A stretch of DNA of 64,000 nucleotides from Sphingomonas abaci. Its GTDB lineage: Bacteria; Pseudomonadota; Alphaproteobacteria; Sphingomonadales; Sphingomonadaceae. The position numbers were made by a program, and so were the translations under genes. This document shows positions 1 through 7,513 of the stretch, piece by piece. A model generated the notes under the pieces. It did no database searches. It saw nothing but the letters and a program-made list of their open reading frames with translations, and was not told where the DNA came from. The DNA is taken from the NCBI RefSeq assembly GCF_014199625.1, contig NZ_JACHNY010000007.1, positions 1-64,000 of the forward strand, in the 5' to 3' direction. The stretch's first letter is position 1. Each line of letters begins with the position of its first letter.

Positions 1-752
1 ATGAAACGTGCGAGGTTGCCCGCCTTGCCCTCGATGTTGGCGAACTGACCGGCCATCTGCCCGCCTTGGATCGCCACCACCTGCAGGACGTTCGCGCCCA
101 TGCTTAGCTGGGTGAAGGTATCCTGCACCTGGTACGACGCGCCCTGCATCGCCGCCCGCAGCGCGCCGGTGCTGTTCGTCGCCCCGCGCTGCCGGAGCGC
201 CAGCAACTGCGCCCCCGCGCCGGCCTGGTTGAGCTCGATCTCGACCCGCTCCAGCGCGCCGGCTTCCCGCGCCAGCTCGACCGCATGGTGCTCGGCCTCC
301 AGCGCTGCCGCCCGCGCCGCCTGCACATACAGGCGCGTGCGCTCGGTCAGGACACCCTCGCCGGCCGCCGCCCGCTCCGCCGCCTCGGCGACCAGGCGGG
401 TTGCGGTGGCCTGTCGCTGGGCATTCTCGGCCGCCGCGCGCGCATCGGCCGCGCCGATGTTGACCCCGCCCCGGATGGTGGGGGCCTCGATCGCCTTTGC
501 CGCGATCTTCTGGATGTCGCTGAAGCTGTCCTCGAACGCCCGCTGCGCGCGCTTCGCCGAGTCCTCCGCCAGTTGGGCCAGCGGACCGAACCGCTTGCCC
601 ATGTCGGCGATCGACTTGTCGACGTTCTCCGACATCTTCGCGGCGCGCTGCTCGAAACGCGACAGCGGCTGCTCGCCCTCGGCGAGATGACGCCGCAGAA
701 GCTCGGTCGCGGCGTCCACCTGAAGGAGCAGCCGTTCGGTATTGTCCGCCAC
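1..752 (-). CDS. Phage tail tape-measure protein, N-terminal part (runs off window)
   Basis: The minus frame is open from a GTG at 752 to base 1, so only the first 250 residues are visible. The product begins MADNTERLLLQ and is helical and rich in Ala, Glu and Arg. Near the window edge it contains GASYQVQDTFTQLSMGAN followed by IQGGQMAGQF, a stretch typical of tape-measure proteins of HK97-like siphophages. Such proteins set tail length and lie in the tail lumen. It follows the two tail assembly chaperone genes, the standard position. The GTG start is preferred because it lies just past the stop of the upstream gene at 763. The 3' end and any transmembrane or peptidase domain are outside the window. 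Confidence 0.85.
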   Translation of the reverse strand, partial: MADNTERLLLQVDAATELLRRHLAEGEQPLSRFEQRAAKMSENVDKSIADMGKRFGPLAQLAEDSAKRAQRAFEDSFSDIQKIAAKAIEAPTIRGGVNIGAADARAAAENAQRQATATRLVAEAAERAAAGEGVLTERTRLYVQAARAAALEAEHHAVELAREAGALERVEIELNQAGAGAQLLALRQRGATNSTGALRAAMQGASYQVQDTFTQLSMGANVLQVVAIQGGQMAGQFANIEGKAGNLARF

Positions 753-762
753 AGGCCGCCCC

Positions 763-882
763 CTATTCGTCCGGTACGCGGTTCATCCGCTCGTACCCGT
801 TCATCGCATCCCAGAACTCTGGCGGCGTGGCCGCCCAGAACTCACGCGGCCGCCACCCGAGCGCGGCAGCCGCCGCGCCCAT
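763..882 (-). CDS. Small phage tail assembly chaperone (TAC_6 / rcc01693-like)
   Basis: A 39-residue product. Its ATG overlaps the stop of the preceding gene as TGATG (880-884), which supports this short start. The sequence WRPREFWAATPPEFWDA is the hallmark of the short tail chaperones found just before the tape-measure gene in gene-transfer-agent-like and siphophage tail operons. It likely works with the 882-1304 product to coat the tape measure during tail assembly. A longer reading of the same frame would overlap most of the upstream gene and is not favoured. Confidence 0.7.
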   Translation of the reverse strand: MGAAAAALGWRPREFWAATPPEFWDAMNGYERMNRVPDE

Positions 883-1304
883 CAGCCGCCGACGGGGGCT
901 TCGTCCGTCGTCATCGTCGTCGTCGGCGGCTTCAGGTTTCCCTGGGTGTCGTATCCACCGTTCACCGCGATCGCGAGAACGCCGCCGATCGTCTGCATGG
1001 CGGCGAGCAGGCCACCCTCGCTCGCCATGATGAGTTCGGTCACGCGCGGCGCGGTCGACTTGCTCGCGCCGGCATCGTCTGCATCGCGGCCGAAAGCACG
1101 GATCAGCTCGCACGCGATCTGGCCCGTCTCCGACATCCGCAACTGCTTATGGATGGCTGCGGTGGCAAGGTCGACCAGGCCGCGCCCGAGCGTCTTCTCG
1201 ATGGCGTCGAGCGCTTCGAAGCTGGGGCGGAGGCCCATCACGGTGCCGGCGAGGGTGAGAGACGCCTCACCCCGATCGGCCACCGGCTGCCGGGCGTCGC
1301 TCAC
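882..1304 (-). CDS. Phage tail assembly chaperone, GTA gp10-like (TAC_11)
   Basis: A 140-residue protein. The segment SLTLAGTVMGLRPSFEALDA followed by an IEKTLGRGL-type helix matches the tail chaperone family in gene-transfer-agent and siphophage clusters (a beta pair, then helices counting loads of the tape measure). Start and stop overlap the neighbours (ATGA at 1301-1304, TGATG at 880-884), so the three chaperone-region genes are translationally coupled. The C-terminal 25 residues are a low-complexity TTTMTTD-type tail. Family assignment is by pattern only. Confidence 0.7.
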   Translation of the reverse strand: MSDARQPVADRGEASLTLAGTVMGLRPSFEALDAIEKTLGRGLVDLATAAIHKQLRMSETGQIACELIRAFGRDADDAGASKSTAPRVTELIMASEGGLLAAMQTIGGVLAIAVNGGYDTQGNLKPPTTTMTTDEAPVGG

Positions 1305-1582
1305 TTGGCCTCGCCCCCCGCCGCCGGCTGCTGCGCGCTCGGCTTGGCATAGAGCGCGCGGATGTCGTCGATCAGCGCCGGATCGGCCGCGATCGCGCGC
1401 GCGAGTTCCGGACCCGGCAGGAAGTCGGGCTCCAGAAACGGGCGGAGAGCGCGCGCCGCCCGGTCGGGACCGGCCGCCAGCACCGTCTCGATTTCGTGTG
1501 CGCCGCAGCCGGTCGCGGCGACGAGCTGGTCATTCAGGTCCTTGGGCGGCGTGATCTTCACGTCCTTGCCTGCGATCTTCAT
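1301..1582 (-). CDS. Phage tail-region protein of unknown function
   Basis: A 93-residue protein starting MKIAGKDVKITPP, acidic in the middle (FLEPDFLPGPEL) with an Ala/Gln/Pro-rich tail. It lies between the tail tube gene and the chaperone gene and shares a 4-base overlap with the latter. In related tail operons this slot is held by small assembly chaperones, so a chaperone role is plausible, but I recognise no family motif. Spacing of 33 bases to the tail tube gene fits one transcript. Confidence 0.6.
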   Translation of the reverse strand: MKIAGKDVKITPPKDLNDQLVAATGCGAHEIETVLAAGPDRAARALRPFLEPDFLPGPELARAIAADPALIDDIRALYAKPSAQQPAAGGEAK

Positions 1583-1615
1583 GGGTGTTCTCCGGGTGAG
1601 AGGGGGCGCGCCGGA

Positions 1616-2041
1616 TCAGGCGAGCGCGTCGACCGTGGGCGCTTCCGCCAGGGTCAGGGTCACGCCGACGGTGACGCTCGCGCCCTGGTTGAAGCCGGTG
1701 TCATCGAGGCCGGTGTACATGGCCGCCTCGAACACCACGTCGGTCGCCGCAAACGGCTTCTTGCGGATTTGATAGACCTCGACCGCGTTCGACTTGTCGA
1801 GCGTCTCCATGCGCGTGTAGCCGGTCGGATCGGGCAGCGACGGGATGAGGTCCTGCTTGAGCGTCAGCGTCTTCAGGCCGGGCTGCTGGGTGTCGTAGCC
1901 CTCGGTGTCCTTGGTCGCGTTCGAGGTGAAGTTCTTGCCACCGCTCTTGGTCAGGTTGCCCTGCCCCGCCGGCTGCGAAAACGTCGTTCCGTCCGATCCG
2001 CGCAGGAACAGCCGATAATCATTCGCGAGCTTCTTCGCCAT
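1616..2041 (-). CDS. Phage major tail tube protein
   Basis: A 141-residue product. It starts MAKKLANDYRLFLRG, has a central run of alternating strands (KTLTLKQDLIP) and ends with VTVGVTLTLAEAPTVDAL, the layout of TP901-1/HK97-type tail tube subunits that stack as hexameric rings. Position between the tail completion gene and the chaperones supports this. A 66-base gap to the preceding gene may carry a separate ribosome site or allow high expression, as expected for a multicopy subunit. Confidence 0.75.
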   Translation of the reverse strand: MAKKLANDYRLFLRGSDGTTFSQPAGQGNLTKSGGKNFTSNATKDTEGYDTQQPGLKTLTLKQDLIPSLPDPTGYTRMETLDKSNAVEVYQIRKKPFAATDVVFEAAMYTGLDDTGFNQGASVTVGVTLTLAEAPTVDALA

Positions 2042-2107
2042 GCGTCTTCTCCCATGCGAAAAGCCGCGCTGGCGAGGCGCGGCAGGGTTGTGGAAAGGTG
2101 GTGGCGC

Positions 2108-2500
2108 TCAGTCCGCGAGCGCGAGGAAGGTGTAGGAAGAGACGCCCGTGTAGGAGGCCCCGTCATCGGAAAGAACGGCGTCGTCGTCATCGAACTGGCC
2201 TCGGATCACCCATCCGGGCACGTCGAGTTCGGTTCCATCGAGCGCCTCGTCGCACTGCTCTTGCAGCGCCAGGAGCGGTGCGCGCTCTTCGGCGTTGACG
2301 ATCGCGACCACTGAGAGCGTAACGCTACGATCGGCGCTCGCTTCCTTGCCGGGCAGGCGCGCGCTCTTCATGTCACCGATGATGACGAGGTCGCCCTCGG
2401 CGTTCTCCGGGGCGTCCTGATAGACCGTCGCGCCGGTGACCTTTGCGACCAGGGCGGCGAACACCGCCGCCTCCACGACCGATTTCGCGCTACTCATCAC
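2108..2500 (-). CDS. Phage tail completion / tail terminator protein (DUF3168-like)
   Basis: A 130-residue product. The N-terminal helix is followed by VYQDAPENAEGDLVIIGD, then strands with SVTLSVVAIVNAEER and a helix LLALQEQCDEALDG. This matches DUF3168, a gp17-like family that closes the tail end facing the head. It overlaps the HK97 gp10-like gene by 11 bases. The order connector, head closure, gp10-like, DUF3168, tail tube is the standard one in HK97-like phages, which strengthens the call. Confidence 0.75.
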   Translation of the reverse strand: MMSSAKSVVEAAVFAALVAKVTGATVYQDAPENAEGDLVIIGDMKSARLPGKEASADRSVTLSVVAIVNAEERAPLLALQEQCDEALDGTELDVPGWVIRGQFDDDDAVLSDDGASYTGVSSYTFLALAD

Positions 2501-3002
2501 CGGCTCCCGATATGGATTGCAGCGAGCGGGCGAAGATGCCCCGCAGGTTTTCCCGCAAGGCGCGGCGGAGGTCTGGATAACGCCCGGTCACGAACCGCTT
2601 GGGGGCCATAGCGCGGACCTTCATGAGGTATCGCCTGGTCAGGCCGCCGCCCGACTTGCGCCCAGCGCGATCATACTCGCGTTTGACGCCCGCCTTGAAC
2701 CGTTGGACCGACACGACCTGCGCCTTGCGTCCCAGGTCCTGAATGCGCCCATAGAAGAGCTTGGACTGCCCTTTTCGCGTGCCGAGCAGGCCGACTTGCA
2801 GCCGGAGGGACTTGGGCAGCACCTTGTAGGAGATGCCGGCCCTCAATGCCCCCGACTTGCGCGGCGCTTTGGCGAGCACGGCCTGGTTCATCTGCCGGCC
2901 GGTGACGTTCAGCTCGACCACGATCTCGCCGGCGACGGCGTCCGGCAGCCGGCGAAGCAGCTTGCGGACCCTTCCGATGCCCTTGACTGGCCGCCGGGCC
3001 AT
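2490..3002 (-). CDS. HK97 gp10-like tail component
   Basis: A 170-residue basic protein. It has IVVELNVTGRQMNQAVLAKA followed by a PRKSGALRAGI motif, the classic HK97 gp10 pattern in which a KSG-x-LR loop follows an amphipathic helix. These proteins act at the head-tail junction or in tail completion. The start ATG overlaps the stop of the head-closure gene by one base (TAATG-type junction at 3002). Residues 100-140 are rich in Arg/Lys (VKREYDRAGRKSGGG), compatible with nucleic acid contact. The family is clear; the exact structural role is inferred. Confidence 0.8.
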   Translation of the reverse strand: MARRPVKGIGRVRKLLRRLPDAVAGEIVVELNVTGRQMNQAVLAKAPRKSGALRAGISYKVLPKSLRLQVGLLGTRKGQSKLFYGRIQDLGRKAQVVSVQRFKAGVKREYDRAGRKSGGGLTRRYLMKVRAMAPKRFVTGRYPDLRRALRENLRGIFARSLQSISGAGDE

Positions 3003-3367
3003 CAGGAGGTCACCCCGCTTTCGCAGGTCATGACGATGCCGTCCCGGGCCTCATTCGGGGCCATGGTCCGGATGTTCATCGCCGTCGCGCCCATCACCGG
3101 GTCATCCCAGACGATCTGCATGGCGGGTGACAGGCCACGGCGGGCGCGGATGGTGACGCGCCACAGGCGGGTGGAGCGCTCCACCCCCTCGCGGAGCGCC
3201 TCATCGCCGCGCAGAGCGATGACCTCGGCCGCGACACCGCGCGCCAGGTCCTTCCACGGCGCGGCGGGATCGCGCGGCCTGCGGCCACCCTTGCCGTTGT
3301 CGATCAGGTCTTTCTCTTGGATCGTCACGCGATCCTTGAGGCGGCTGGAAAGGGTGCGGAGCGGCAT
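3002..3367 (-). CDS. Phage head closure / head-tail adaptor protein
   Basis: A 121-residue protein starting MPLRTLSSRLKDRVTIQEK. The features LKDRVTIQ, a conserved W in the APWKDLARGVAAEV segment and RLWRVTIRARRGL are typical of the SPP1 gp16 / HK97 gp7 head closure family, small beta barrels that plug the connector. It sits between the connector and gp10-like genes with one-base overlaps on both sides, as in other HK97-type modules. Confidence 0.8.
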   Translation of the reverse strand: MPLRTLSSRLKDRVTIQEKDLIDNGKGGRRPRDPAAPWKDLARGVAAEVIALRGDEALREGVERSTRLWRVTIRARRGLSPAMQIVWDDPVMGATAMNIRTMAPNEARDGIVMTCESGVTS

Positions 3368-3771
3368 TAGATCGCCATCACCCTGCAGCTATCGCATAGC
3401 CGCCCAGCGCTCGCCTCAGCCTTCGCCAGCACGTCGCCGCCTTCCCGATCGTCATGGTAGGCGGTCAGCAGCACAAGGGCCGCGCGGCGCATGTTGCGGG
3501 GGCTGTCGACGGTCAGAAGCAATCCCGTGCGACGCTCAACCCAGCCAATGGCATCAGCGAGCAGTTCGCTTAGGTGTTCGTCCTGGCTGGTATCATCCTC
3601 GTCAAATTGAAGCTGCCGGCGCGCCGACTCCATGCTGATCGCGGGCTCGGCAGCGCTCGCCTCGGCCTGCGACCAACTGGCCACAAGGCTCGCGTAGCGG
3701 GCCTGCACCTCAGCATCGGAGACATCCGCGCCAAGACCAAGGGCGGCGCGCATCTGATCGATGGTCATCAC
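3367..3771 (-). CDS. Phage head-tail connector protein (gp6-like)
   Basis: A 134-residue protein. Residues 45-90 hold the connector core: ISMESARRQLQFDEDD, then a helix HLSELLADAIGWVERRTG. This is the gp6-like helical pattern of the ring that docks on the portal. The first 40 residues (MRAALGLGADVSDAEVQARY) form an extra helical domain not usual for the family and may be lineage specific. Start choice: the ATG ATG pair at 3771. Confidence 0.7.
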   Translation of the reverse strand: MMTIDQMRAALGLGADVSDAEVQARYASLVASWSQAEASAAEPAISMESARRQLQFDEDDTSQDEHLSELLADAIGWVERRTGLLLTVDSPRNMRRAALVLLTAYHDDREGGDVLAKAEASAGRLCDSCRVMAI

Positions 3772-3831
3772 CGCACCTCATCATTGTGGTTTCGGGACCG
3801 GCCCAGGGGGAAGAAACCGGCCCCGAACTCG

Positions 3832-4131
3832 TCAGGCTTCCGCCTTAGCTCGCCGCACCGGCTTGGCGGCCGGGGTGTCGCGGTTCAGGCTGACACCGTC
3901 GCCGGTGGCGACCGTATAGCCCTCGGTGTTCAGCTTGCTCGGCTCGGTGCCGAAGGTGTGGCGCATGGCCGGTTCGCGGGCGGCCGGTTCTTCGCCTTCC
4001 AAAGACAGGGCACCGAGCTTGACCAGCTCGGCCGCATCGGCCTCGGCCATCAGGCGGGTGTCGCCGGCTTCGTAGTCCTTCCCGTCGCCATGCATCGAAC
4101 GGTGGACGGTGTAGCGCTTCTGCTCGGCCAT
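3832..4131 (-). CDS. Phage protein of unknown function downstream of capsid
   Basis: A 99-residue protein, MAEQKRYTVHRSMHGDGKDY at the N terminus and a basic tail PAAKPVRRAKAEA. It lies 50 bases past the major capsid gene, where many siphophages place a small head decoration, fibre or assembly factor. No catalytic motif is visible. The first 45 residues look like a small beta-rich domain (GDTRLMAEADAAELVKLGAL), similar in flavour to FluMu-like small phage proteins, but I do not assign a family. Confidence 0.6.
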   Translation of the reverse strand: MAEQKRYTVHRSMHGDGKDYEAGDTRLMAEADAAELVKLGALSLEGEEPAAREPAMRHTFGTEPSKLNTEGYTVATGDGVSLNRDTPAAKPVRRAKAEA

Positions 4132-4181
4132 TCATCGGACCTCCAGTGCTTGGGGAGGGCGAATTGCCCTCCCCTTGGTCA

Positions 4182-5396
4182 TCAGGCGTTGGCGAACTTG
4201 CCGTCCACGAACGCTTCGGGGCGGTACGTGGTGAGCGCCAGGCGCTCTTCGGCGAGGATCGTGACCATGTTCCGGCGGAAGTTGTCGCCGTCCTCGGTCG
4301 ACACCAGCACGCCCGACTGTTCACGATCGAACAATTGCGCGCCCATGCTCCACGCGCCGACCGTGAACTCGCCGACAGTCTGCGCCATCGTCGGCACCAC
4401 CGGCAGGCCCCACAGGGTCGGTGCCAGCGTCCCTTGTGGGTTGCCGATCAGATAGCGGCCATCGCCGTCCTTCATCATTTCGATGATGGCCCAATCGATC
4501 GGGTGCAGCACCTGACCGTCGGCGGGATAGAGCGCGAGCGCCGCCTGAAGCTGGGCGATGCGCAGCTTGTCGATCATGGTCGGCGCGGCGAAGCCGGTCA
4601 GGCCGGTCGGCACGGCATAGGGCGTCGCCTGGGGCTTGATGCCGAGCAGGTTCTGCCCGGTGCCGTCGCCCTTGAGCAACTGCACGTCCTCCACGAACGC
4701 GAGGCCATAGCGCAGCCGGTTGTCGATGATCGACCGCAGCCCGGGCGCGTCGGACAGGATTTCCGACGATGCCAGGAACCAGTGCGCGATCTTGCGCACG
4801 GGGGCGGTCTTGAGGTCGAACTTCAGGGTCGACTCGGGTTTGAGCGTTCCTTCCGCCACCATCCCGGCGTTGTTGGTGAAGCCCGTCTCCTGCACGTATT
4901 CGACCGAGCTGGAGGCGGTCTGACCGGGCGCGATCAGGTTGCGGATGGTCAGCCGGCGGTTCGGCAGCATCTGCATAGGCGACTGGATGCGATCGGAGCG
5001 GACCAGGTCGCCCGCCGAGCCATTGGCATCGGTCGTCAGCGACGTGATGGCCTTGACCTCGATGCCTGCGTTGCGGCCGGCGCGGACGCCGTTGGCGAAA
5101 GCCGACTTGTACTCGTCGCTCTCGACATACTGCTGCCCGATGGACTTGGTTTCGACATCGCCCGCGCCGCCGTTCCGCGCCGCCTTCTGCTCGAGGTCGT
5201 CCAGGCGGGACTTGACCTCGTTCATGCCCGTCAGCGCCTGATCGGCGAGTTCCTTGGCGGTTTCCGACATGGGAATGCCGCGCTGCGCCTCGGCAAGCGC
5301 CTGCTCGGCGATGCCCTTGACCTCGTTGTGCTTGGTTTCGAACAGCGCTTTGGTTTCGGCGGCCATCTCGGCCACCGACTTCGTGTCAGTCGTCAT
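4182..5396 (-). CDS. HK97-type major capsid protein
   Basis: A 404-residue protein with the HK97 layout. Residues 1-90 are a helical scaffold-like delta domain (ELADQALTGMNEVKSRLDDL). The mature shell domain follows: YVESDEYKSAFANGV, RSDRIQSPMQMLPNRRLTIR, then WFLASSEILSDAPGLRSIID and the FVEDVQLLKGDGTGQNLLG loop. Processing would be by the protease encoded just upstream (5425-6042), removing the delta domain. C-terminal TILAEERLALTTYRPEAF is also typical. Multimers form the icosahedral head. Confidence 0.93.
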   Translation of the reverse strand: MTTDTKSVAEMAAETKALFETKHNEVKGIAEQALAEAQRGIPMSETAKELADQALTGMNEVKSRLDDLEQKAARNGGAGDVETKSIGQQYVESDEYKSAFANGVRAGRNAGIEVKAITSLTTDANGSAGDLVRSDRIQSPMQMLPNRRLTIRNLIAPGQTASSSVEYVQETGFTNNAGMVAEGTLKPESTLKFDLKTAPVRKIAHWFLASSEILSDAPGLRSIIDNRLRYGLAFVEDVQLLKGDGTGQNLLGIKPQATPYAVPTGLTGFAAPTMIDKLRIAQLQAALALYPADGQVLHPIDWAIIEMMKDGDGRYLIGNPQGTLAPTLWGLPVVPTMAQTVGEFTVGAWSMGAQLFDREQSGVLVSTEDGDNFRRNMVTILAEERLALTTYRPEAFVDGKFANA

Positions 5397-5424
5397 TGGG
5401 TTGCCCTTTCGGCAGAGATGAAGA

Positions 5425-6042
5425 TCAGCCGCGCAGGGCCGTCAGGAACTCGCGCAGCTCGTCTATCGCCTTCGCCTCGGGCTCCCCCCGAAGATGCGGC
5501 GCACAGGCGGCGGCCATCGCCGTCGCCTTGGAACGAGAAAAACCGGCATCCCGCAGGTGATCCTCGAAATCGCGGACGGTGGGCAGTTCGCCGCCGCCCA
5601 GGATGTCCTTGAAACCGGTGATCCGGGTCCGATTGTTCATCGGCACGGTTACCAGCGAGATTTCGTGTAGCCCGACCTGCAACAGGTGACGGGACTTGCC
5701 CTCCAACCGGCGTTTGAGGGTGACGAACCCCATCGACAGGCCGGTGATGATGCCTTGGCGCACGTCCTCGCGCGCCTCGCGAGCAGCAGCGGACGTGCCG
5801 AACCGGCCCTTGACGTGCAAGCCATCCGCGCGGTCGTCAAAAGTGGTCCAGACGCCGACCGGGCGCTTGCGATCGTGGTGCAGCAGCATCGGCAGGCTCT
5901 TCCGGCCTTCCAACAGCACCGCGCCAGGGGCGACGATGTCGCCGCCATGGTCGGTATCGCCGTATCCGACGGCAAGGCCCTCGATATTGCCGTCGTCGTC
6001 AATCGACTTGGCGTCGAGTGCGATGTCCAGTTCGTCCAACAT
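5425..6042 (-). CDS. Phage prohead (capsid maturation) protease, HK97 family
   Basis: A 205-residue protein. It matches the U35/S78 prohead protease fold: the N-terminal strand region GNIEGLAVGYGDTDHGGDIV, then PMLLHHDRKRPVGVW with the catalytic His, and GLSMGFVTLKR with the catalytic Ser. It cleaves the capsid delta domain and itself. The ATG at 6042 is chosen because a GAGG ribosome site stands about 10 bases upstream and because the 58-residue gene ends just before it (stop 6048-6050). A longer frame up to 6243 would overwrite that gene. Confidence 0.85.
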   Translation of the reverse strand: MLDELDIALDAKSIDDDGNIEGLAVGYGDTDHGGDIVAPGAVLLEGRKSLPMLLHHDRKRPVGVWTTFDDRADGLHVKGRFGTSAAAREAREDVRQGIITGLSMGFVTLKRRLEGKSRHLLQVGLHEISLVTVPMNNRTRITGFKDILGGGELPTVRDFEDHLRDAGFSRSKATAMAAACAPHLRGEPEAKAIDELREFLTALRG

Positions 6043-6047
6043 GGTCG

Positions 6048-6224
6048 CTACCTCGCGTGGGGATCGACCACGTCGACGGTTCCATCGTCTTCGTGGTCCT
6101 TGAGGAAGGAGGGGCGGGGAATGCCCGCCTGCGTGCCGGCAAGGATTTCCTCGGCCGTCATGGGAATGACCCCCGCCGCGTTCAGCTTGGCGATACGGTC
6201 GGCTTCGTTCTGCTGGTCGGTCAT
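6048..6224 (-). CDS. Small phage ORF between portal and protease (58 residues)
   Basis: A compact gene missed by length cutoffs. Its ATG (6224-6222) overlaps the portal stop as ATGA and its TAG (6048-6050) ends 5 bases before the protease ATG. The product starts MTDQQNEADRIAKLNAAG, continues with PMTAEEILAGTQAGIPRPSF and ends with an acidic DHEDDGTVDVVDP tail. The ribosome site of the protease lies at its 3' end, so translation of this ORF probably sets up the protease. No family is recognised; a head assembly helper is possible from position alone. Confidence 0.6.
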   Translation of the reverse strand: MTDQQNEADRIAKLNAAGVIPMTAEEILAGTQAGIPRPSFLKDHEDDGTVDVVDPHAR

Positions 6225-7513
6225 GATGTCCCCTGGGTTCCACGAATGGCCCGCGACAAAGGCACGTCCTGCATCTGCGCCATCAACACGTCGCCGCCAT
6301 CAATCGGCGGCAAGCCCTCCAGTGCGCGGATTTCGTTCTTGGTCATGAACTGCTGCATGATGTCGTAATAGTCGGCGCGGCCGGCGCTATCCGCGCGCAG
6401 GAACGCCTCGGCATTGAACTTGATCGACACCCCCGCCGCGCGATCAGCCGGGGTTAGCAGTTGCTTCCACAGTGCGCCCTCGATGCGCTTCAACCGCTTG
6501 CGCATCTTGAACACCATGACGGACCGGGTCTGGTCTTTGATGCTCGAACCAAGCGCGGTGTTGCCGACCGTCTGCCCGACCAGATGCGGGTCCACCTCGA
6601 AAACGCGGCAGATTTCCTCGACGCTGAACCGCCGGCTTTCCAGCATCTCCGCGTCGCTGGGGTCGATGGTGAGCTGTTCCCATTTCAGCCCGTTATCGAG
6701 CAGCATCGGCCGCCCGGCATTGACCGCGCCGACAAATTTCTCTTGCAGAAGGGCCTCAAGGGTCGGCCGCTGGTCGCCGGTCAGAACCTTGTCGGTCGAC
6801 ATGACGCCTGACGGGCGGACACCGTTTGCGAACATCGTGGAAGCGGCGCGATCGGTCGCCACCGCCGCCGCGAATGCCTGCCGGCACGCACTCAACGGCG
6901 ATACGCCGCCAAGCGGAGTTCCGCCGAACCCGCGAATATGCAGCACCTTGTCCTGAAGCTCCACGCGCGGGCCGGTCAGGTCCGTCCAGCGGTATTCCAA
7001 TGCCCCATCCTGCCGGCGGGCGACCATCATGACATCGGCCGAGATAGGTGTCAGCGAAACGATGGAGCCGTTGGAGCGCCGCACGATTTCCGCATAGGCA
7101 TTGCCGCGCAACTCGATGCTGCCGACCATGTATTCCCAGAAATCGAATGCCGACTGGTCGTAATTCGGGCTGTCGTGCAACAAGCCATAGAGCGGGTGCG
7201 ACGTATCATCGACCGGGACACCGCCAGGGCCGCGCCGCTGCGGCGCAGCCGGCAGCGAGGCGATGTTACCGGCCCAGAAACTGACACAGGCCCAGGTGGC
7301 AGACAGCCCCGTCGCCTCGCCACGCGCGCCGCCCGCGTCGCTATAGCGCTCCGTGGTGACGAGGCCGGCGCGAAGGTTGTTGCCGTCCTGCTGCCCAGGC
7401 TCCAGGCCACTGGCCAGGGACAGGATGGCTTTCGCCTCGATCGGCAGCCCACGGCTGGCGGCGCTGCGCACCTCCGCCTCGGCCGCCCGGCGCGACAGCT
7501 TATAGCCGTTCAC
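6221..7513 (-). CDS. Phage portal protein (HK97 family)
   Basis: About 430 residues. It carries the portal signature: WACVSFWAGNIASLP near the N terminus, FWEYMVGSIELRGNAYAEIV, VLHIRGFGGTPLGGVSPLSA, and the stem/crown region EEICRVFEVDPHLVG. The dodecameric ring is the DNA entry channel and binds the terminase. I choose the GTG at 7513 over the ATG at 7534: it overlaps the terminase stop as GTGA, and AGGAG stands 8 bases upstream, whereas the ATG would add seven residues (MDQESCV) made of terminase-end sequence. Confidence 0.9.
   Translation of the reverse strand: MNGYKLSRRAAEAEVRSAASRGLPIEAKAILSLASGLEPGQQDGNNLRAGLVTTERYSDAGGARGEATGLSATWACVSFWAGNIASLPAAPQRRGPGGVPVDDTSHPLYGLLHDSPNYDQSAFDFWEYMVGSIELRGNAYAEIVRRSNGSIVSLTPISADVMMVARRQDGALEYRWTDLTGPRVELQDKVLHIRGFGGTPLGGVSPLSACRQAFAAAVATDRAASTMFANGVRPSGVMSTDKVLTGDQRPTLEALLQEKFVGAVNAGRPMLLDNGLKWEQLTIDPSDAEMLESRRFSVEEICRVFEVDPHLVGQTVGNTALGSSIKDQTRSVMVFKMRKRLKRIEGALWKQLLTPADRAAGVSIKFNAEAFLRADSAGRADYYDIMQQFMTKNEIRALEGLPPIDGGDVLMAQMQDVPLSRAIRGTQGTS

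Noticed and set aside
100..690. Plus-strand frame over the tape-measure gene
   Set aside because: The minus-strand tape-measure sequence is conserved and continuous through this region.
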